Origin: Microcystis aeruginosa FD4
Lineage (GTDB): Bacteria; Cyanobacteriota; Cyanobacteriia; Cyanobacteriales; Microcystaceae
Length of the DNA stretch: 64,000 nucleotides
Direction of reading: 5' to 3'
Assembly (NCBI RefSeq): GCF_009792235.1
Contig: NZ_CP046973.1
Coordinates: 5,084,001 to 5,148,000, forward strand
Position 1 is the first letter of the stretch. Every line of letters starts with the position of its first letter. Shown here piece by piece: positions 33,574 through 42,237 of this stretch. The position numbers and the translations under genes were made by a program. The notes under the pieces were generated by a model that worked only from the letters and a program-made list of their open reading frames with translations, did not search any database and was not told the DNA's origin.

Positions 33574-33625
33574 TGCGATATCTACTAGATACTTGCGTCA
33601 ACCTTTGTACTGTGAAATTTGGCTG
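33572..33625 (+). pseudogene. PIN toxin remnant (17 codons)
   Basis: The frame reads MRYLLDTCVN and then diverges to a stop. MRYLLDTCV is the classic first strand and catalytic Asp of VapC-type PIN toxins. The other active-site acids are gone. Same kind of stump as at 375-449. Confidence 0.6.
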
Positions 33626-33697
33626 AATGGGCGATCGCTTGGTGGTGAGCAAGTGCGATCGCAAGTTGAGCAGAAAAATTTTCCCTTGACAAGCTCC

Positions 33698-33712
33698 CTC
33701 TCATAATGAGAG
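33698..33712. promoter_or_regulatory. 15-bp perfect palindrome, candidate HigA operator
   Basis: CTCTCAT-A-ATGAGAG is a perfect inverted repeat. It lies 52 bp before the higB start and directly follows TTGACA (33686-33691), which can act as -35; a weak -10 (GAGTAT) lies 18 bp further on. XRE-type antitoxins bind such palindromes to repress their own operon. Confidence 0.55.
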
Positions 33713-33763
33713 TATGAAAAAGAGAGTTTAACTTGCTCTTTGTTAGCCTACTGGGGAATCGTT

Positions 33764-34063
33764 TTGAGGATTATCAGCTATAAAACGCTTCAGGAGGCAT
33801 TTGAAAAGCACGCTGACCTGAAAAAACCTTTAGATGACTGGTATCGAATTGCCAAAAGTTCACAATGGCTCAGTATTAATGATGTGCGTCAGGTTTTCCC
33901 AAAAGCTGATCCTGTCGGCAATTTTACGGTTTTTAATCTCAAAGGTAATCGTTATCGTTTGATTGTCGGGATTAACTATAAAAAAAACAGAATTTACATC
34001 AAGTATGTTTTGACCCATGCTGAATATGACCAGGAGGATTGGAAAAATGACCCTTACTTTTAA
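33764..34063 (+). CDS. higB: HigB-type mRNA interferase toxin
   Basis: A 99-residue RelE/HigB-fold toxin starting at TTG 33764 (MRIISYKTLQEAFEKH). GGGGAA lies just before, supporting the start. Family strings: DLKKPLDDWYRIAKSSQWLSINDVRQVFPKAD, read as separate parts, then NFTVFNLKGNRYRLIVGINY and IYIKYVLTHAEYDQEDW. HigB toxins cut mRNA on the ribosome. The antitoxin gene overlaps its end by 17 bp and has an AGGAGG inside it, so translation is coupled. Confidence 0.88.
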   Translation: MRIISYKTLQEAFEKHADLKKPLDDWYRIAKSSQWLSINDVRQVFPKADPVGNFTVFNLKGNRYRLIVGINYKKNRIYIKYVLTHAEYDQEDWKNDPYF

Positions 34064-34442
34064 TCCCTCGACCGTAGAAACTTCAATGCTTCCCTTTGTT
34101 ATTCAAACGGAGGAGCAATACAACCAAGCCTTGGCGATCGCTGAACAACTTTTTTTTAAGCAAAATCCCAATGAATTAGAGAAACAAATTCTGGATGTGT
34201 GGGAAGTACTGATTGAGATATATGAGGAAGCGCGATTTCAGCCTGGGTCAGCTTCTACTCCTGTTTCAATACTTCAAACCCTTATGGAGGCAAGGGGTTT
34301 GATTCAAGCGGATTTAGTCAGGGCAGGGATTGGTTCTAGTGGGATTGTCTCAGAAATTCTTAATGGGAAGCGACAAATTAGTAAGAAACAGGCAAAAAAG
34401 TTAGCAGGTTTCTTTTCTGTCTCTGCTGATTTATTTATTTAG
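34047..34442 (+). CDS. higA: HigA-type antitoxin with XRE helix-turn-helix
   Basis: A 131-residue antitoxin. The start is ATG 34047 (MTLTFNPSTVET), placed nine bases after AGGAGG. The N-terminal half binds toxin; residues about 65-130 form the XRE helix-turn-helix (VSILQTLMEARGLIQADLV, then GSSGIVSEILNGKRQISKK). The stop codon TAG takes its G from the MITE inserted directly at the gene end. Without the MITE the frame would read one more residue (Tyr) to TAA. It probably binds the palindrome at 33698-33712. Confidence 0.88.
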   Translation: MTLTFNPSTVETSMLPFVIQTEEQYNQALAIAEQLFFKQNPNELEKQILDVWEVLIEIYEEARFQPGSASTPVSILQTLMEARGLIQADLVRAGIGSSGIVSEILNGKRQISKKQAKKLAGFFSVSADLFI

Positions 34443-34654
34443 GGCTTGCTGAATAAATGTGAAATGTATGCAAAGTAAGGGTTTTGGGGCTTTACGAGCG
34501 AAACAGGTGCAAGATTTTGAGAGAATCGTGGTTCAAAACCTTGCATCTTCATCGGCCCGCGTCCTGTAGGGGCGAAGCATTCGGGCAATAACCTATCGGT
34601 GAAACCGGAGATTTTCTATCCGAATGCTTCGCCCGTACTTTTTGCTGCAAACCC
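34442..34654 (-). mobile_element. MITE, core type B (213 bp), inverted
   Basis: Reverse-complement type B core with TATTTA duplications (34436-34441 and 34655-34660). Its first base is also the last base of the higA stop codon. It has the inner inverted repeat GGGCGAAGCATTCGG with CCGAATGCTTCGCCC. Confidence 0.9.
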
Positions 34655-34726
34655 TATTTATTAAGTCTTGAGCTTTTCTCCCTGTATGCCATTGCCATTG
34701 GCAGTTAATTTCTACAGGCTTAATTA

Positions 34727-34869
34727 GGGTCTGCAGCAAAAAGTTTTCCCTGGGGGCAGGGTGTGGGGTGTGGGGTGTGGGGTGTAGGGTTTTAGCTAAG
34801 GCACTTTTTGATGGGAAAAAAGTCTAAAAGTATTATCCAACAAGGTTTTTAGATTTATTCAGCAGACCT
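34727..34869 (+). mobile_element. MITE, core type A, internally deleted (143 bp)
   Basis: Both ends and part of the GGTGTGG array are as in the 214-bp copies, but about 70 bp of the middle is gone (GGGTTTTAGC joined to TAAGGCAC). TAATTA flanks lie at 34721-34726 and 34870-34875. It shows how shortened copies arise. Confidence 0.8.
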
Positions 34870-35208
34870 TAATTAACAAAACTTGGCAGGTTAAGAGGGG
34901 GTGTCCAATCGGGGACAATAATAAATTTATCATCACAATTCTGGCTCGATCGATATCTAGACATCGGGCGAAGTTTCGAGAAAACCACGGCTACATCTAG
35001 ATTTTAGTCTATGATGACAATAGATTTGGTCAATGGCAAGAGCCAATAATGATTGGGAAGTTTGACAATTTTTCTTGATTGTACTTAACTAAAAAGGTCG
35101 GCTAACCCCCGAAAGAAATATTAACCAATCCTCTAGATATGGACAAACAGAATACTATCTAAATTGAGCGAGCCAATAATGCTATGATCAAAAATTAATT
35201 ATCTTGAG
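34870..35208. other. Gene-free stretch before DUF3370
   Basis: About 340 bp without a recognised gene or RNA. AT-rich, presumably holding the promoter of the DUF3370 gene. No clear hairpin. Confidence 0.35.
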
Positions 35209-36552
35209 ATGGTAATTTCTGTGATGTTACCTTTTTTGTTACCCATTGCCCAAACTCCTCCTATTGTAGAAATAATTCGACCGGCGCAGGTGCGTCCTTT
35301 ACCGAATCAACTAGATCAAGTTCCCGTTTTTAATAGCAATAGTCCCGAATTATTGCTAGAAGAAGGGATTTTGCTTTCGACCTTTCCCCCCCAAGAGAAA
35401 AGTTTCCCCTCGGCCCATTTAAATTATGCTTTTCAGGGACGCTTTGATATTTTTGCCCACCATATAGCGAGGGGGAATTTTCCCGATAATTTACGCACCC
35501 TTTATCTGGGTATATTACTCCACAATCCCAGTCCTAATCCCGTGACCGTTAAAATTCTGCAAGGAGCTAGTTATTTGAGTCAACCCGAGGCAGCTTTTAT
35601 CGATTTACCGGCACAAGTGGAAAATAATCAGGGGACGGTTTTTGCTGGGCCGGGAAGTCGGGTAATGGGGGATATTTTAATGGGGCAGCGTCAGGATATT
35701 TTTCCCGATAGGATTATTATTCCGGCGGGGGAGAGTTTTATGGTCTTAAATGCGGCGATTCCCGTGCGCGATTTGACTCCCCCTTTAAACGGTAGATCCA
35801 CTTATCTCCGTCTGGAAAGTGACGGTCTTCTCTACGCTGCTAGTTTAGCTCTTTATGCACCTCTAGACGAAAATGGGCAAGAAAGACCACCAAATCTGAC
35901 AGAGTGGCAAAATTTGCTGGAAAAAGGCGATTTATCGACTCCGCGGGATCGAGCGCCCACTCCTCCCCATAGTCAAGGACAGATAATTTATGGACGGGTA
36001 GCGGGGGTGTCCCAAGGTTCAGCTTGGCCTGCCCGATTGGTCGATCGAGCTTCTTTATGGTTAAATATTCCTGATTCTGGTCAATCTATAGCCTATGGGA
36101 TTAGCACCCTACCCGGGGGCAAACTGGGAACGGCACAAAATCAAAGTGCTAGTATGTTAGTTCGCTATCCCGATACGGCCTATCAAGCTCATGGTAATTA
36201 CGGTGTGGAATATAGGTTAAGTTTACCTCTGTTTAATCGAAGTAATGAGGCGAAAACGGTGACTATTGCGCTAGAAACACCGATTAAAGAGGATATTATT
36301 GGGCAGGGTTTGCGTTTTCTCGATCCGGCTGCCCCACAGGTGTTTTTTCGGGGAACGGTAGCCGTCAATTATAGCGATGACCAAGGACAAGCACAAAGCA
36401 GATTTTTCCATCTCGTCCAAAGACGCGGACAAGAGGGAGAATCTTTAGTGACTCTGACTATTCCTCCCGGGGATTGGCATATAGTACAGGTAAATTTTTT
36501 ATATCCACCAGATGCCACTCCTCCGCAGGTCTTAACGATTAAGACCGAGTAG
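35209..36552 (+). CDS. DUF3370 family protein
   Basis: A 447-residue protein with a short N-terminal hydrophobic stretch (MVISVMLPFLLPIAQT) that may be a signal peptide. The family is cyanobacterial and recognised by PSPELLLEEG-like starts, FDIFAHHIARGN, LYLGILLHNPSPNPVTV (about residues 95-120), FAGPGSRVMGDILMG and the GPG turn. DLSTPRDRAPT and GRVAGVSQGS follow. Beta-rich composition suggests an exported or surface protein. Function not known. It is convergent with the TolB-like gene (7-bp gap). Confidence 0.8.
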   Translation: MVISVMLPFLLPIAQTPPIVEIIRPAQVRPLPNQLDQVPVFNSNSPELLLEEGILLSTFPPQEKSFPSAHLNYAFQGRFDIFAHHIARGNFPDNLRTLYLGILLHNPSPNPVTVKILQGASYLSQPEAAFIDLPAQVENNQGTVFAGPGSRVMGDILMGQRQDIFPDRIIIPAGESFMVLNAAIPVRDLTPPLNGRSTYLRLESDGLLYAASLALYAPLDENGQERPPNLTEWQNLLEKGDLSTPRDRAPTPPHSQGQIIYGRVAGVSQGSAWPARLVDRASLWLNIPDSGQSIAYGISTLPGGKLGTAQNQSASMLVRYPDTAYQAHGNYGVEYRLSLPLFNRSNEAKTVTIALETPIKEDIIGQGLRFLDPAAPQVFFRGTVAVNYSDDQGQAQSRFFHLVQRRGQEGESLVTLTIPPGDWHIVQVNFLYPPDATPPQVLTIKTE

Positions 36553-36559
36553 AACAAGT

Positions 36560-37072
36560 TTAAAATTGGCCGTTAACGATCGCAATATTCCATTGACCGT
36601 CTTGGTTGGTTTCAAAGGCAATTTGGCGACCATCACCGCTAATGGTGGGATTGCGGACGCTTCCCCGCAGGTTAGCGGTTAACAGGGTTGTACGGGACTT
36701 GGAACGATCATAAACCATGACATCACTTTTACCGCGTTCGCTGGAGATATAGGCAATTAAACGACCGTCAGCATTCAGAGATGGCTGATCTTGGCTAGAA
36801 TCGCCACGATTTAGGTTAGGAAGATTAACTAGGCGCTTTTCTTGCAGATCGAATAAATATATACTACGACGACCGGAGCGATCGGAAGCGAAGGCTAAAT
36901 AGCGACCATCAGCACTATAACTGGGGAATTGATCGGGAGCAAAACTATTTAAACCACCGACGGGAACTTGAGGAGTGATCAAAAGAGGGGAATTACAGCC
37001 ACTTATCCCCGATAACAGCCCAAAAGAGGCCAAAAATCGCCCCAGCCAGACAAAAAAAATTTTTTCTTTCAT
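36560..37072 (-). CDS. TolB-like beta-propeller lipoprotein
   Basis: A 170-residue protein starting at ATG 37072 (MKEKIFFVWLGRF). An N-terminal signal ends in a lipobox LLSGISGC, so it should be a lipoprotein. Three WD40-like/PD40 units are visible: FPSYSADGRYLAFASDRSG, QPSLNADGRLIAYISSERG and NPTISGDGRQIAFETNQDG. These resemble the propeller of TolB but are too few for a full one. It may be a short sensor or a fragment. The small gene at 37096-37311 lies upstream on the same strand. Confidence 0.7.
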   Translation of the reverse strand: MKEKIFFVWLGRFLASFGLLSGISGCNSPLLITPQVPVGGLNSFAPDQFPSYSADGRYLAFASDRSGRRSIYLFDLQEKRLVNLPNLNRGDSSQDQPSLNADGRLIAYISSERGKSDVMVYDRSKSRTTLLTANLRGSVRNPTISGDGRQIAFETNQDGQWNIAIVNGQF

Positions 37073-37095
37073 CTTGACTTTTGACCCCAAATGTG

Positions 37096-37311
37096 CTAAT
37101 AACTTTCTTCCCTGCCGACGGTTTTGAGGGTAAGTAGTTGATTACCTTGACTGAGACTATCGGCGATCGCTTCTCGAATCGGTAAGTCAATACTGGTTTC
37201 AGCGAGGATTTCTTGGGCTTTTTGCCGCAAATCTGCCCCAGTATCGGCATCTACTTGGTCTAGATCGAGTAATTCTTGCGATAGCTGTTCGATCGAATTC
37301 GGGTTAGTCAT
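37096..37311 (-). CDS. Small conserved acidic protein
   Basis: A 71-residue helical protein (MTNPNSIEQLSQELLDLDQVD). It has no signal peptide or known domain. GADLRQKAQEILAETS and IREAIADSLSQG suggest two or three helices. It is transcribed with the TolB-like gene, whose start lies 23 bp downstream. Role unknown. Confidence 0.55.
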   Translation of the reverse strand: MTNPNSIEQLSQELLDLDQVDADTGADLRQKAQEILAETSIDLPIREAIADSLSQGNQLLTLKTVGREESY

Positions 37312-37438
37312 AGCTCAGGCTCCCAACAAGCTTAATTACAATCCCATGGTAAAGAGTATCTCTCCCTAATTGGGGATTTTTTGGCTTTACTTCAGGATTG
37401 ATACCAATTCAACTTGAAAAACCCAGTTATGAATTGTT

Positions 37439-37490
37439 TCCCCCCTCTCCCCCTCTCCCCACTTCCCCACTTCCCCACTTCCCTCTCCCT
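37439..37490. repeat. C-rich short tandem repeat
   Basis: Irregular units CCCCTCTCC and CCCCACTTC, related to the array at 11503-11612. It lies 70 bp upstream of tRNA-Asp. Confidence 0.8.
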
Positions 37491-37561
37491 CAAAAAAATT
37501 TTCCCAGAGGTGCTTGACATAACCCTAATGATGAAGTTACAATCAGAATTGTCGCAAAAAT

Positions 37562-37635
37562 GGGATTGTAGTTCAATTGGTTAGAGCACCGCCCTGTCAC
37601 GGCGGAAGTTGCGGGTTCGAGCCCCGTCAATCCCG
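37562..37635 (+). tRNA. tRNA-Asp(GTC)
   Basis: A full 74-nt cloverleaf: the acceptor stem GGGATTG pairs with CAATCCC followed by the discriminator G. The D arm is TTCAATTGGTTAGAGC. The anticodon loop CTGTCAC has anticodon GTC, flanked by a CCGCC/GGCGG stem. The T arm is GCGGGTTCGAGCCCCGT. No CCA is encoded, as is usual in cyanobacteria. Confidence 0.97.
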
Positions 37636-37675
37636 TAGAAGTCTAGATTAGAGTCGCCCATGGCTGGCTATCCTG

Positions 37676-37712
37676 TAGGCAGTAGGATAAATTAACAGAA
37701 TCCTACTGCCTA
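37676..37712. terminator. Hairpin between tRNA-Asp and glgP
   Basis: TAGGCAGTAGGAT pairs perfectly with ATCCTACTGCCTA over an 11-nt loop. It sits between the plus-strand tRNA and the convergent glgP stop, so it probably ends transcription from both sides. A T-rich run follows on the plus strand. Confidence 0.6.
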
Positions 37713-37720
37713 GATTTGTT

Positions 37721-40255
37721 CTAATTTACCGATAAACCAGCATTAGCTTGAGTATAATCGGGTAATTCAATCTTTACCGGTTGTACCCGCCAGATTTCCT
37801 CGCAATATTGCCGAATCGATCGATCGCTAGAGAATTTACCCATGCGGGCCACATTAAGAATCGCTAAACGACTCCAATGTTCTTGATCTTTATAAGCGTG
37901 ACCGACTCCTTCCTGACAGTCGATATAGGACTGATAATCGGCCAGTAACATATAGGTATCATCGTAGATAAGATTATCCACAAGCGGGCGGAATAAACTA
38001 CTATCACCCCGGCTAAAAAATCCCGAACCAATGAGGTCTAATACTGCCCGCAATTCTTCGTTATGGTAATAGTATTCTTGGGGATTATAACCAGCGGCTT
38101 TCTTAGCATAAACCTCCTCGGTTGTCAAGCCAAAAAGAAAGAAATTTTCCGCCCCCACCTCTTCACGAATTTCGATATTTGCCCCATCAAGAGTGCCGAT
38201 AGTTAAGGCACCATTCATGGAGAATTTCATATTACCAGTTCCCGAAGCTTCTTTCCCAGCCGTGGAAATTTGTTCAGACAAGTCGGCAGCTGGATAAACC
38301 CGTTGACCGAAGGTGACATTATAATCGGGTAGGAAAACCACTTTTAAACGTCCTCCAATCGTCGGATCATTATCGATCACTTCTGCCACAGAATTAATCA
38401 ATTTAATGATTAATTTCGCCATAAAATAACCCGGGGCTGCCTTACCACCAAAAATAAAGGTACGGGGGGTAATATCGAGATTGGGATTATTTTTGAGGCG
38501 ATGATAGAGAGTGACGATATGTAAAACGTTGAGATGCTGCCGTTTATATTCGTGAATGCGTTTTACCTGTACATCAAAGAGGGTACTGGGATCAACTTTA
38601 ATGCCGACTTTTTGATTGATATAATTGGCTAAATCTGCCTTAATATCGTACTTAATTCGTCGCCAATAGTCCCGAAATCCACCATCATCGACATAGTTTT
38701 CTAAACCGCGTAAATCCTCCAGATGCTTAATCCAATTTTCGCCGATTTTTTCTGTAATCGCAACAGTCAAGCGGGGATTACTAGAAACTATCCAGCGCCG
38801 GGGAGTAACTCCATTGGTTTTGTTGCTAAACTTTTCGGGAAAAAGTTCATAGAAATCGCGCAGAACATCTTTTTTGAGTAATTCTGTATGGAGGGCTGCC
38901 ACCCCATTAATTGCCTGGGAACCCACACAGGCGAGGTGAGCCATACGGACGTATTTTTCGCCGCTTTCATCGATTATAGATAAACGGGACATTTTGCCGT
39001 CATCATGGGGATAAATAATGCGAATTTTATCCAAGAAACGATGGTTAATTTCGTAGATAATTTCCATTAATCGCGGTAAAAGACGACCAAAAATACTCAA
39101 GGGCCATTTTTCTAAAGCTTCTGGCAAAAGAGTATGATTGGTGTAGGAGAAGGTATTTTGAGTAATAAACCAAGCTTTATCCCAATCGAAATGATGCACA
39201 TCAATTAACAAGCGCATTAACTCAGCTACCCCGACGGAAGGGTGAGTATCATTCAATTGTACCGACCATTTTTGATGAAAATTATCGAGACTGGGGTTCT
39301 CATGTAAGTGAATACGAATCATATCCTGTAGGGAACAGGAAACAAAGAAATATTGCTGTTCTAAACGTAGTTCTTTGCCTTGAATTGGTTCATCGTTAGG
39401 ATAGAGAACTTTACTGATATTTTCCGAGTGAACTTTATTATCCACCGCACCGTAATAATCGCCGCGATTAAAACGACCAAAATCAAAAGATTCACAAGCT
39501 TCTGACTTCCATAGACGCATGGTATTAGCGGTGTTAACTCGATAGCCGAGAATTGGGGTATCGTAGGGAATTCCTTTGACTACATAATCGGGAATCCAAC
39601 GACTGCGATAATTACCATTTTCGTCGGTATAGGATTCGGTATAACCGCCAAATTTTACCTCTACTCCCGCTTCCGGTCGGGCAATTTCCCAGGGATTTCC
39701 ATACTGTAACCACTTATCGGTTATTTCCACCTGCCAACCGTCGTGAATTTCTTGATCAAAGATACCAAATTCGTAGCGAATACCGTAACCAATAGCGGGA
39801 ATTTCTAGGGTAGAAAGGGAATCCAGATAACAGGCAGCTAAACGACCTAAACCACCATTTCCTAACCCTGGTTCTTCTTCCTGGGCAATTAATTCTTCTA
39901 GTTTTAATCCCGATTCGCTGACAGCTTTCTCCACCTGTTCGTAGATACCGAGATTGATTAAATTATTAGCCAAATGGGGACCGACTAAAAATTCGGCCGA
40001 GAGATAACAAACGGTTCTGATATCTTTTTTTAGATAGGTTTGTTGGGTGGTTAACCAACGCTGCAATAAACGATCGCGGATTGTATAGGCCAGGGCCAGG
40101 TAAAGATCGTTTTTGCTGGCTAATTCTGGTAATTTACCTTGAATATAGAGTAAATTATCCCTTAAAGCCCGTCGGATAGTTTCTGTGTCTAATCCTGTTC
40201 TGTCGTCTTCGATGATAATCGGACAAACAAAAGTTGACTCTGGAGATGGATTCAT
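37721..40255 (-). CDS. glgP: Glycogen phosphorylase
   Basis: An 844-residue PLP enzyme that releases glucose-1-phosphate from glycogen. Strings seen: EEEPGLGNGGLGRLAACYLDSL (near residue 120), YGIRYEFGIFDQ, QLNDTHPSVGVAELMRLL and VFLPDYNVTFGQRVYPAADLSEQISTAG (read as parts). The PLP-lysine sits in EASGTGNMKFSMNGALTIGTLDGANIEI. Length and domain order are normal. The cytoplasmic enzyme supports night-time carbon use. It ends at the hairpin beyond tRNA-Asp. Confidence 0.96.
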   Translation of the reverse strand: MNPSPESTFVCPIIIEDDRTGLDTETIRRALRDNLLYIQGKLPELASKNDLYLALAYTIRDRLLQRWLTTQQTYLKKDIRTVCYLSAEFLVGPHLANNLINLGIYEQVEKAVSESGLKLEELIAQEEEPGLGNGGLGRLAACYLDSLSTLEIPAIGYGIRYEFGIFDQEIHDGWQVEITDKWLQYGNPWEIARPEAGVEVKFGGYTESYTDENGNYRSRWIPDYVVKGIPYDTPILGYRVNTANTMRLWKSEACESFDFGRFNRGDYYGAVDNKVHSENISKVLYPNDEPIQGKELRLEQQYFFVSCSLQDMIRIHLHENPSLDNFHQKWSVQLNDTHPSVGVAELMRLLIDVHHFDWDKAWFITQNTFSYTNHTLLPEALEKWPLSIFGRLLPRLMEIIYEINHRFLDKIRIIYPHDDGKMSRLSIIDESGEKYVRMAHLACVGSQAINGVAALHTELLKKDVLRDFYELFPEKFSNKTNGVTPRRWIVSSNPRLTVAITEKIGENWIKHLEDLRGLENYVDDGGFRDYWRRIKYDIKADLANYINQKVGIKVDPSTLFDVQVKRIHEYKRQHLNVLHIVTLYHRLKNNPNLDITPRTFIFGGKAAPGYFMAKLIIKLINSVAEVIDNDPTIGGRLKVVFLPDYNVTFGQRVYPAADLSEQISTAGKEASGTGNMKFSMNGALTIGTLDGANIEIREEVGAENFFLFGLTTEEVYAKKAAGYNPQEYYYHNEELRAVLDLIGSGFFSRGDSSLFRPLVDNLIYDDTYMLLADYQSYIDCQEGVGHAYKDQEHWSRLAILNVARMGKFSSDRSIRQYCEEIWRVQPVKIELPDYTQANAGLSVN

Positions 40256-40454
40256 AGGAGCATTTTTACTGAAGATTGACTGCTCTTAGTCTAAAATAAT
40301 CTGTCCTCAAATTTTATCAAGAAAAGCTTAAATCTTGACTAAGATTAAGGTGTAGTAATGATCAGGTTAAGGTGATTAAATTTCCCTTAACGATAGGAAG
40401 TGAAGACAGGGTAAAGTTTAAGAGATGCTTATCTATTTTTGCCCCCTTAATAAT

Positions 40455-40859
40455 TCATCTAGGAAAACCTGTTCTTGCTAAAGTAACTCCAATTTTAAGC
40501 GCAATCATCCCCCCAAGAACACTGCCCAACCAGTAAATTAAACCGAAGGTCACGTTTCCCTGCTCTAAAAACTTGTTGACCTCCAAACTATAGGTGGAAA
40601 AAGTTGTATAGGAACCAGAAAAACCCGTGGTAAGCATCAATCCTAATTCTGGGGCAATTATGCGAATATTTTCCTTAACCATGGTAAAGATATAGGCAAT
40701 AATTAAACAGCCAGAAACATTGACAAAAAATGTAGCTAAAAATACCCATTCTTGACTGAAGAGATATTGAATTAATTCGGCGATATAAAAACGACTCAAA
40801 GCCCCAAAAATAGCCCCAATCGCCACGAATAAACCATAACGTCCCCCGAAAAAATCCAT
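40455..40859 (-). CDS. crcB: CrcB/Fluc fluoride channel subunit 2
   Basis: A 134-residue membrane protein with four hydrophobic helices. Fluc strings: IGAIFGALSRFYI near the start, LATFFVNVSGCLIIA (Asn and Gly of the pore) and TTGFSGSYTTFSTYSLEV. Fluc channels work as antiparallel dimers that release fluoride. This gene and the next (40876-41289) are tandem and similar, so they may form a heterodimer or two homodimers. No crcB riboswitch was found upstream. Confidence 0.9.
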   Translation of the reverse strand: MDFFGGRYGLFVAIGAIFGALSRFYIAELIQYLFSQEWVFLATFFVNVSGCLIIAYIFTMVKENIRIIAPELGLMLTTGFSGSYTTFSTYSLEVNKFLEQGNVTFGLIYWLGSVLGGMIALKIGVTLARTGFPR

Positions 40860-40875
40860 GGTGTCTGTCCTGCCG

Positions 40876-41289
40876 TTAAATAGTCAATAAATTGGAGAAT
40901 TCAACTGGAAAAACTTGGGCAATAGCTGCCCCGATTCTCACGGCAATCAATCCGAAAATTATACTAGCAACGGCAAAAAAAAGACTGAGAAAATTTTGTT
41001 GATTGCGCCAGAGTATCAAGATATCTAAACTATAGGTAGAAAAGGTGGTATAAGCCCCTAAAAATCCCGTTCTAACCATTAAATCTAGTTCGTGGGAATA
41101 AAAGGGAAAACTGGGTGAAATAGTAAAAAAGAAGCCCATAGCTAGACAGCCAGTTAAATTAATAATAAAGGTTCCATAGGGAAAGCGCAAGCCGAATTTT
41201 GCTTTTGTCCATTCGGTAATGTGATAACGAGATAACGCCCCCGGAACTGCTCCTGCTACAATTGCGAAAACATCGTTCAAATCTGACAT
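40876..41289 (-). CDS. crcB: CrcB/Fluc fluoride channel subunit 1
   Basis: A 137-residue membrane protein with four helices and the pore strings AVPGALSRYHIT, GTFIINLTGCLAMGFF and RTGFLGAYTTFSTYSLDI. It is upstream in a two-gene operon with the second subunit (16-bp gap). The upstream 124 bp holds no fluoride-riboswitch-like fold that I can see. Confidence 0.9.
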   Translation of the reverse strand: MSDLNDVFAIVAGAVPGALSRYHITEWTKAKFGLRFPYGTFIINLTGCLAMGFFFTISPSFPFYSHELDLMVRTGFLGAYTTFSTYSLDILILWRNQQNFLSLFFAVASIIFGLIAVRIGAAIAQVFPVEFSNLLTI

Positions 41290-41413
41290 TGTCTCTAATT
41301 TTTTTGCTATCTTTGTCTAGGCTCTATCATAATTGATGCGGTTATCGATCGCATGGCCGATATTTTCAGGGGTGTTATTGTCGAGGACAACCCTCTGATT
41401 TTAAAATAGAGCT

Positions 41414-42220
41414 ATGAAAATTCAACCGCGTAAACGTTTTGGACAACATTGGTTAAAAGATGAATCGATACTCGATCGCATCATCGGCGCTGCTAATTTA
41501 CAATCAGAAGATCGGGTATTAGAAATCGGACCGGGTACAGGCATTTTAACCCGTCGTCTTCTCGATGGCGCTCAATTGGTGGTCGCTGTAGAAATCGATC
41601 GAGATCTATGGACAATTTTAACTAAAAAATTTGGCCAACAAGATAACTTTCATCTCATCCCAGGGGACTTTCTTACCCTTAAACCCGAGCAACTGCCGCC
41701 AGTTAATAAAGTAGTGGCTAATATCCCCTATAATATCACCGGTCCGATCCTGGAAAAGCTGCTCGGTTCGATCGCCCATCCCTGCACCCCCCCTTACCAG
41801 AGTATTACCCTCTTAGTCCAGAAAGAAGTCGCCGAAAGATTAGTCGCTGTCCCCTCCACCAAAGCTTACAGCGCTTTAAGCGTCCGCATTCAATACCTTG
41901 CCGATTGTCAATGGATTTGTGATGTCCCCCGGCGGTCTTTTTCCCCACCTCCCCAGGTGGATTCGGCGGTAATTCAGCTTTTACCCCGTGTTTTGCCGAA
42001 AAATGTCAGTAATGCTGCCTTTTTGTCCACTTTAATTAGCTGGGGTTTTGCCAACCGGCGCAAAATGTTACGCAATAATCTAAAAAATTGTCTAGATAGC
42101 GATCGATTAAGCCAAATCCTGACACAATTAGAAATTAATCCCCTCGCTCGCGCCGAAGATCTCAGTTTATCGCAATGGATTGACTTGGCGGAAAAATTAG
42201 GTCAATTGCCAAAATTTTAG
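41414..42220 (+). CDS. rsmA: RsmA/KsgA, 16S rRNA dimethyladenosine transferase
   Basis: A 268-residue SAM enzyme that dimethylates A1518 and A1519 of 16S rRNA. Strings: PRKRFGQHWLKDESIL at the start, VLEIGPGTGILTRRLL (SAM motif), VVANIPYNITGPILEKLL (catalytic NIPY) and a C-terminal FANRRKMLRNNLK. It is followed by ispE with a 17-bp gap, a pairing common in bacteria. GAGCT precedes the ATG. Confidence 0.96.
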   Translation: MKIQPRKRFGQHWLKDESILDRIIGAANLQSEDRVLEIGPGTGILTRRLLDGAQLVVAVEIDRDLWTILTKKFGQQDNFHLIPGDFLTLKPEQLPPVNKVVANIPYNITGPILEKLLGSIAHPCTPPYQSITLLVQKEVAERLVAVPSTKAYSALSVRIQYLADCQWICDVPRRSFSPPPQVDSAVIQLLPRVLPKNVSNAAFLSTLISWGFANRRKMLRNNLKNCLDSDRLSQILTQLEINPLARAEDLSLSQWIDLAEKLGQLPKF

Positions 42221-42237
42221 ATTTTTTTCCTTGACAA

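Noticed and set aside
41290..41413. crcB fluoride riboswitch
   Set aside because: I looked on both strands for the GGNGAUGG and downstream motifs and did not find them.
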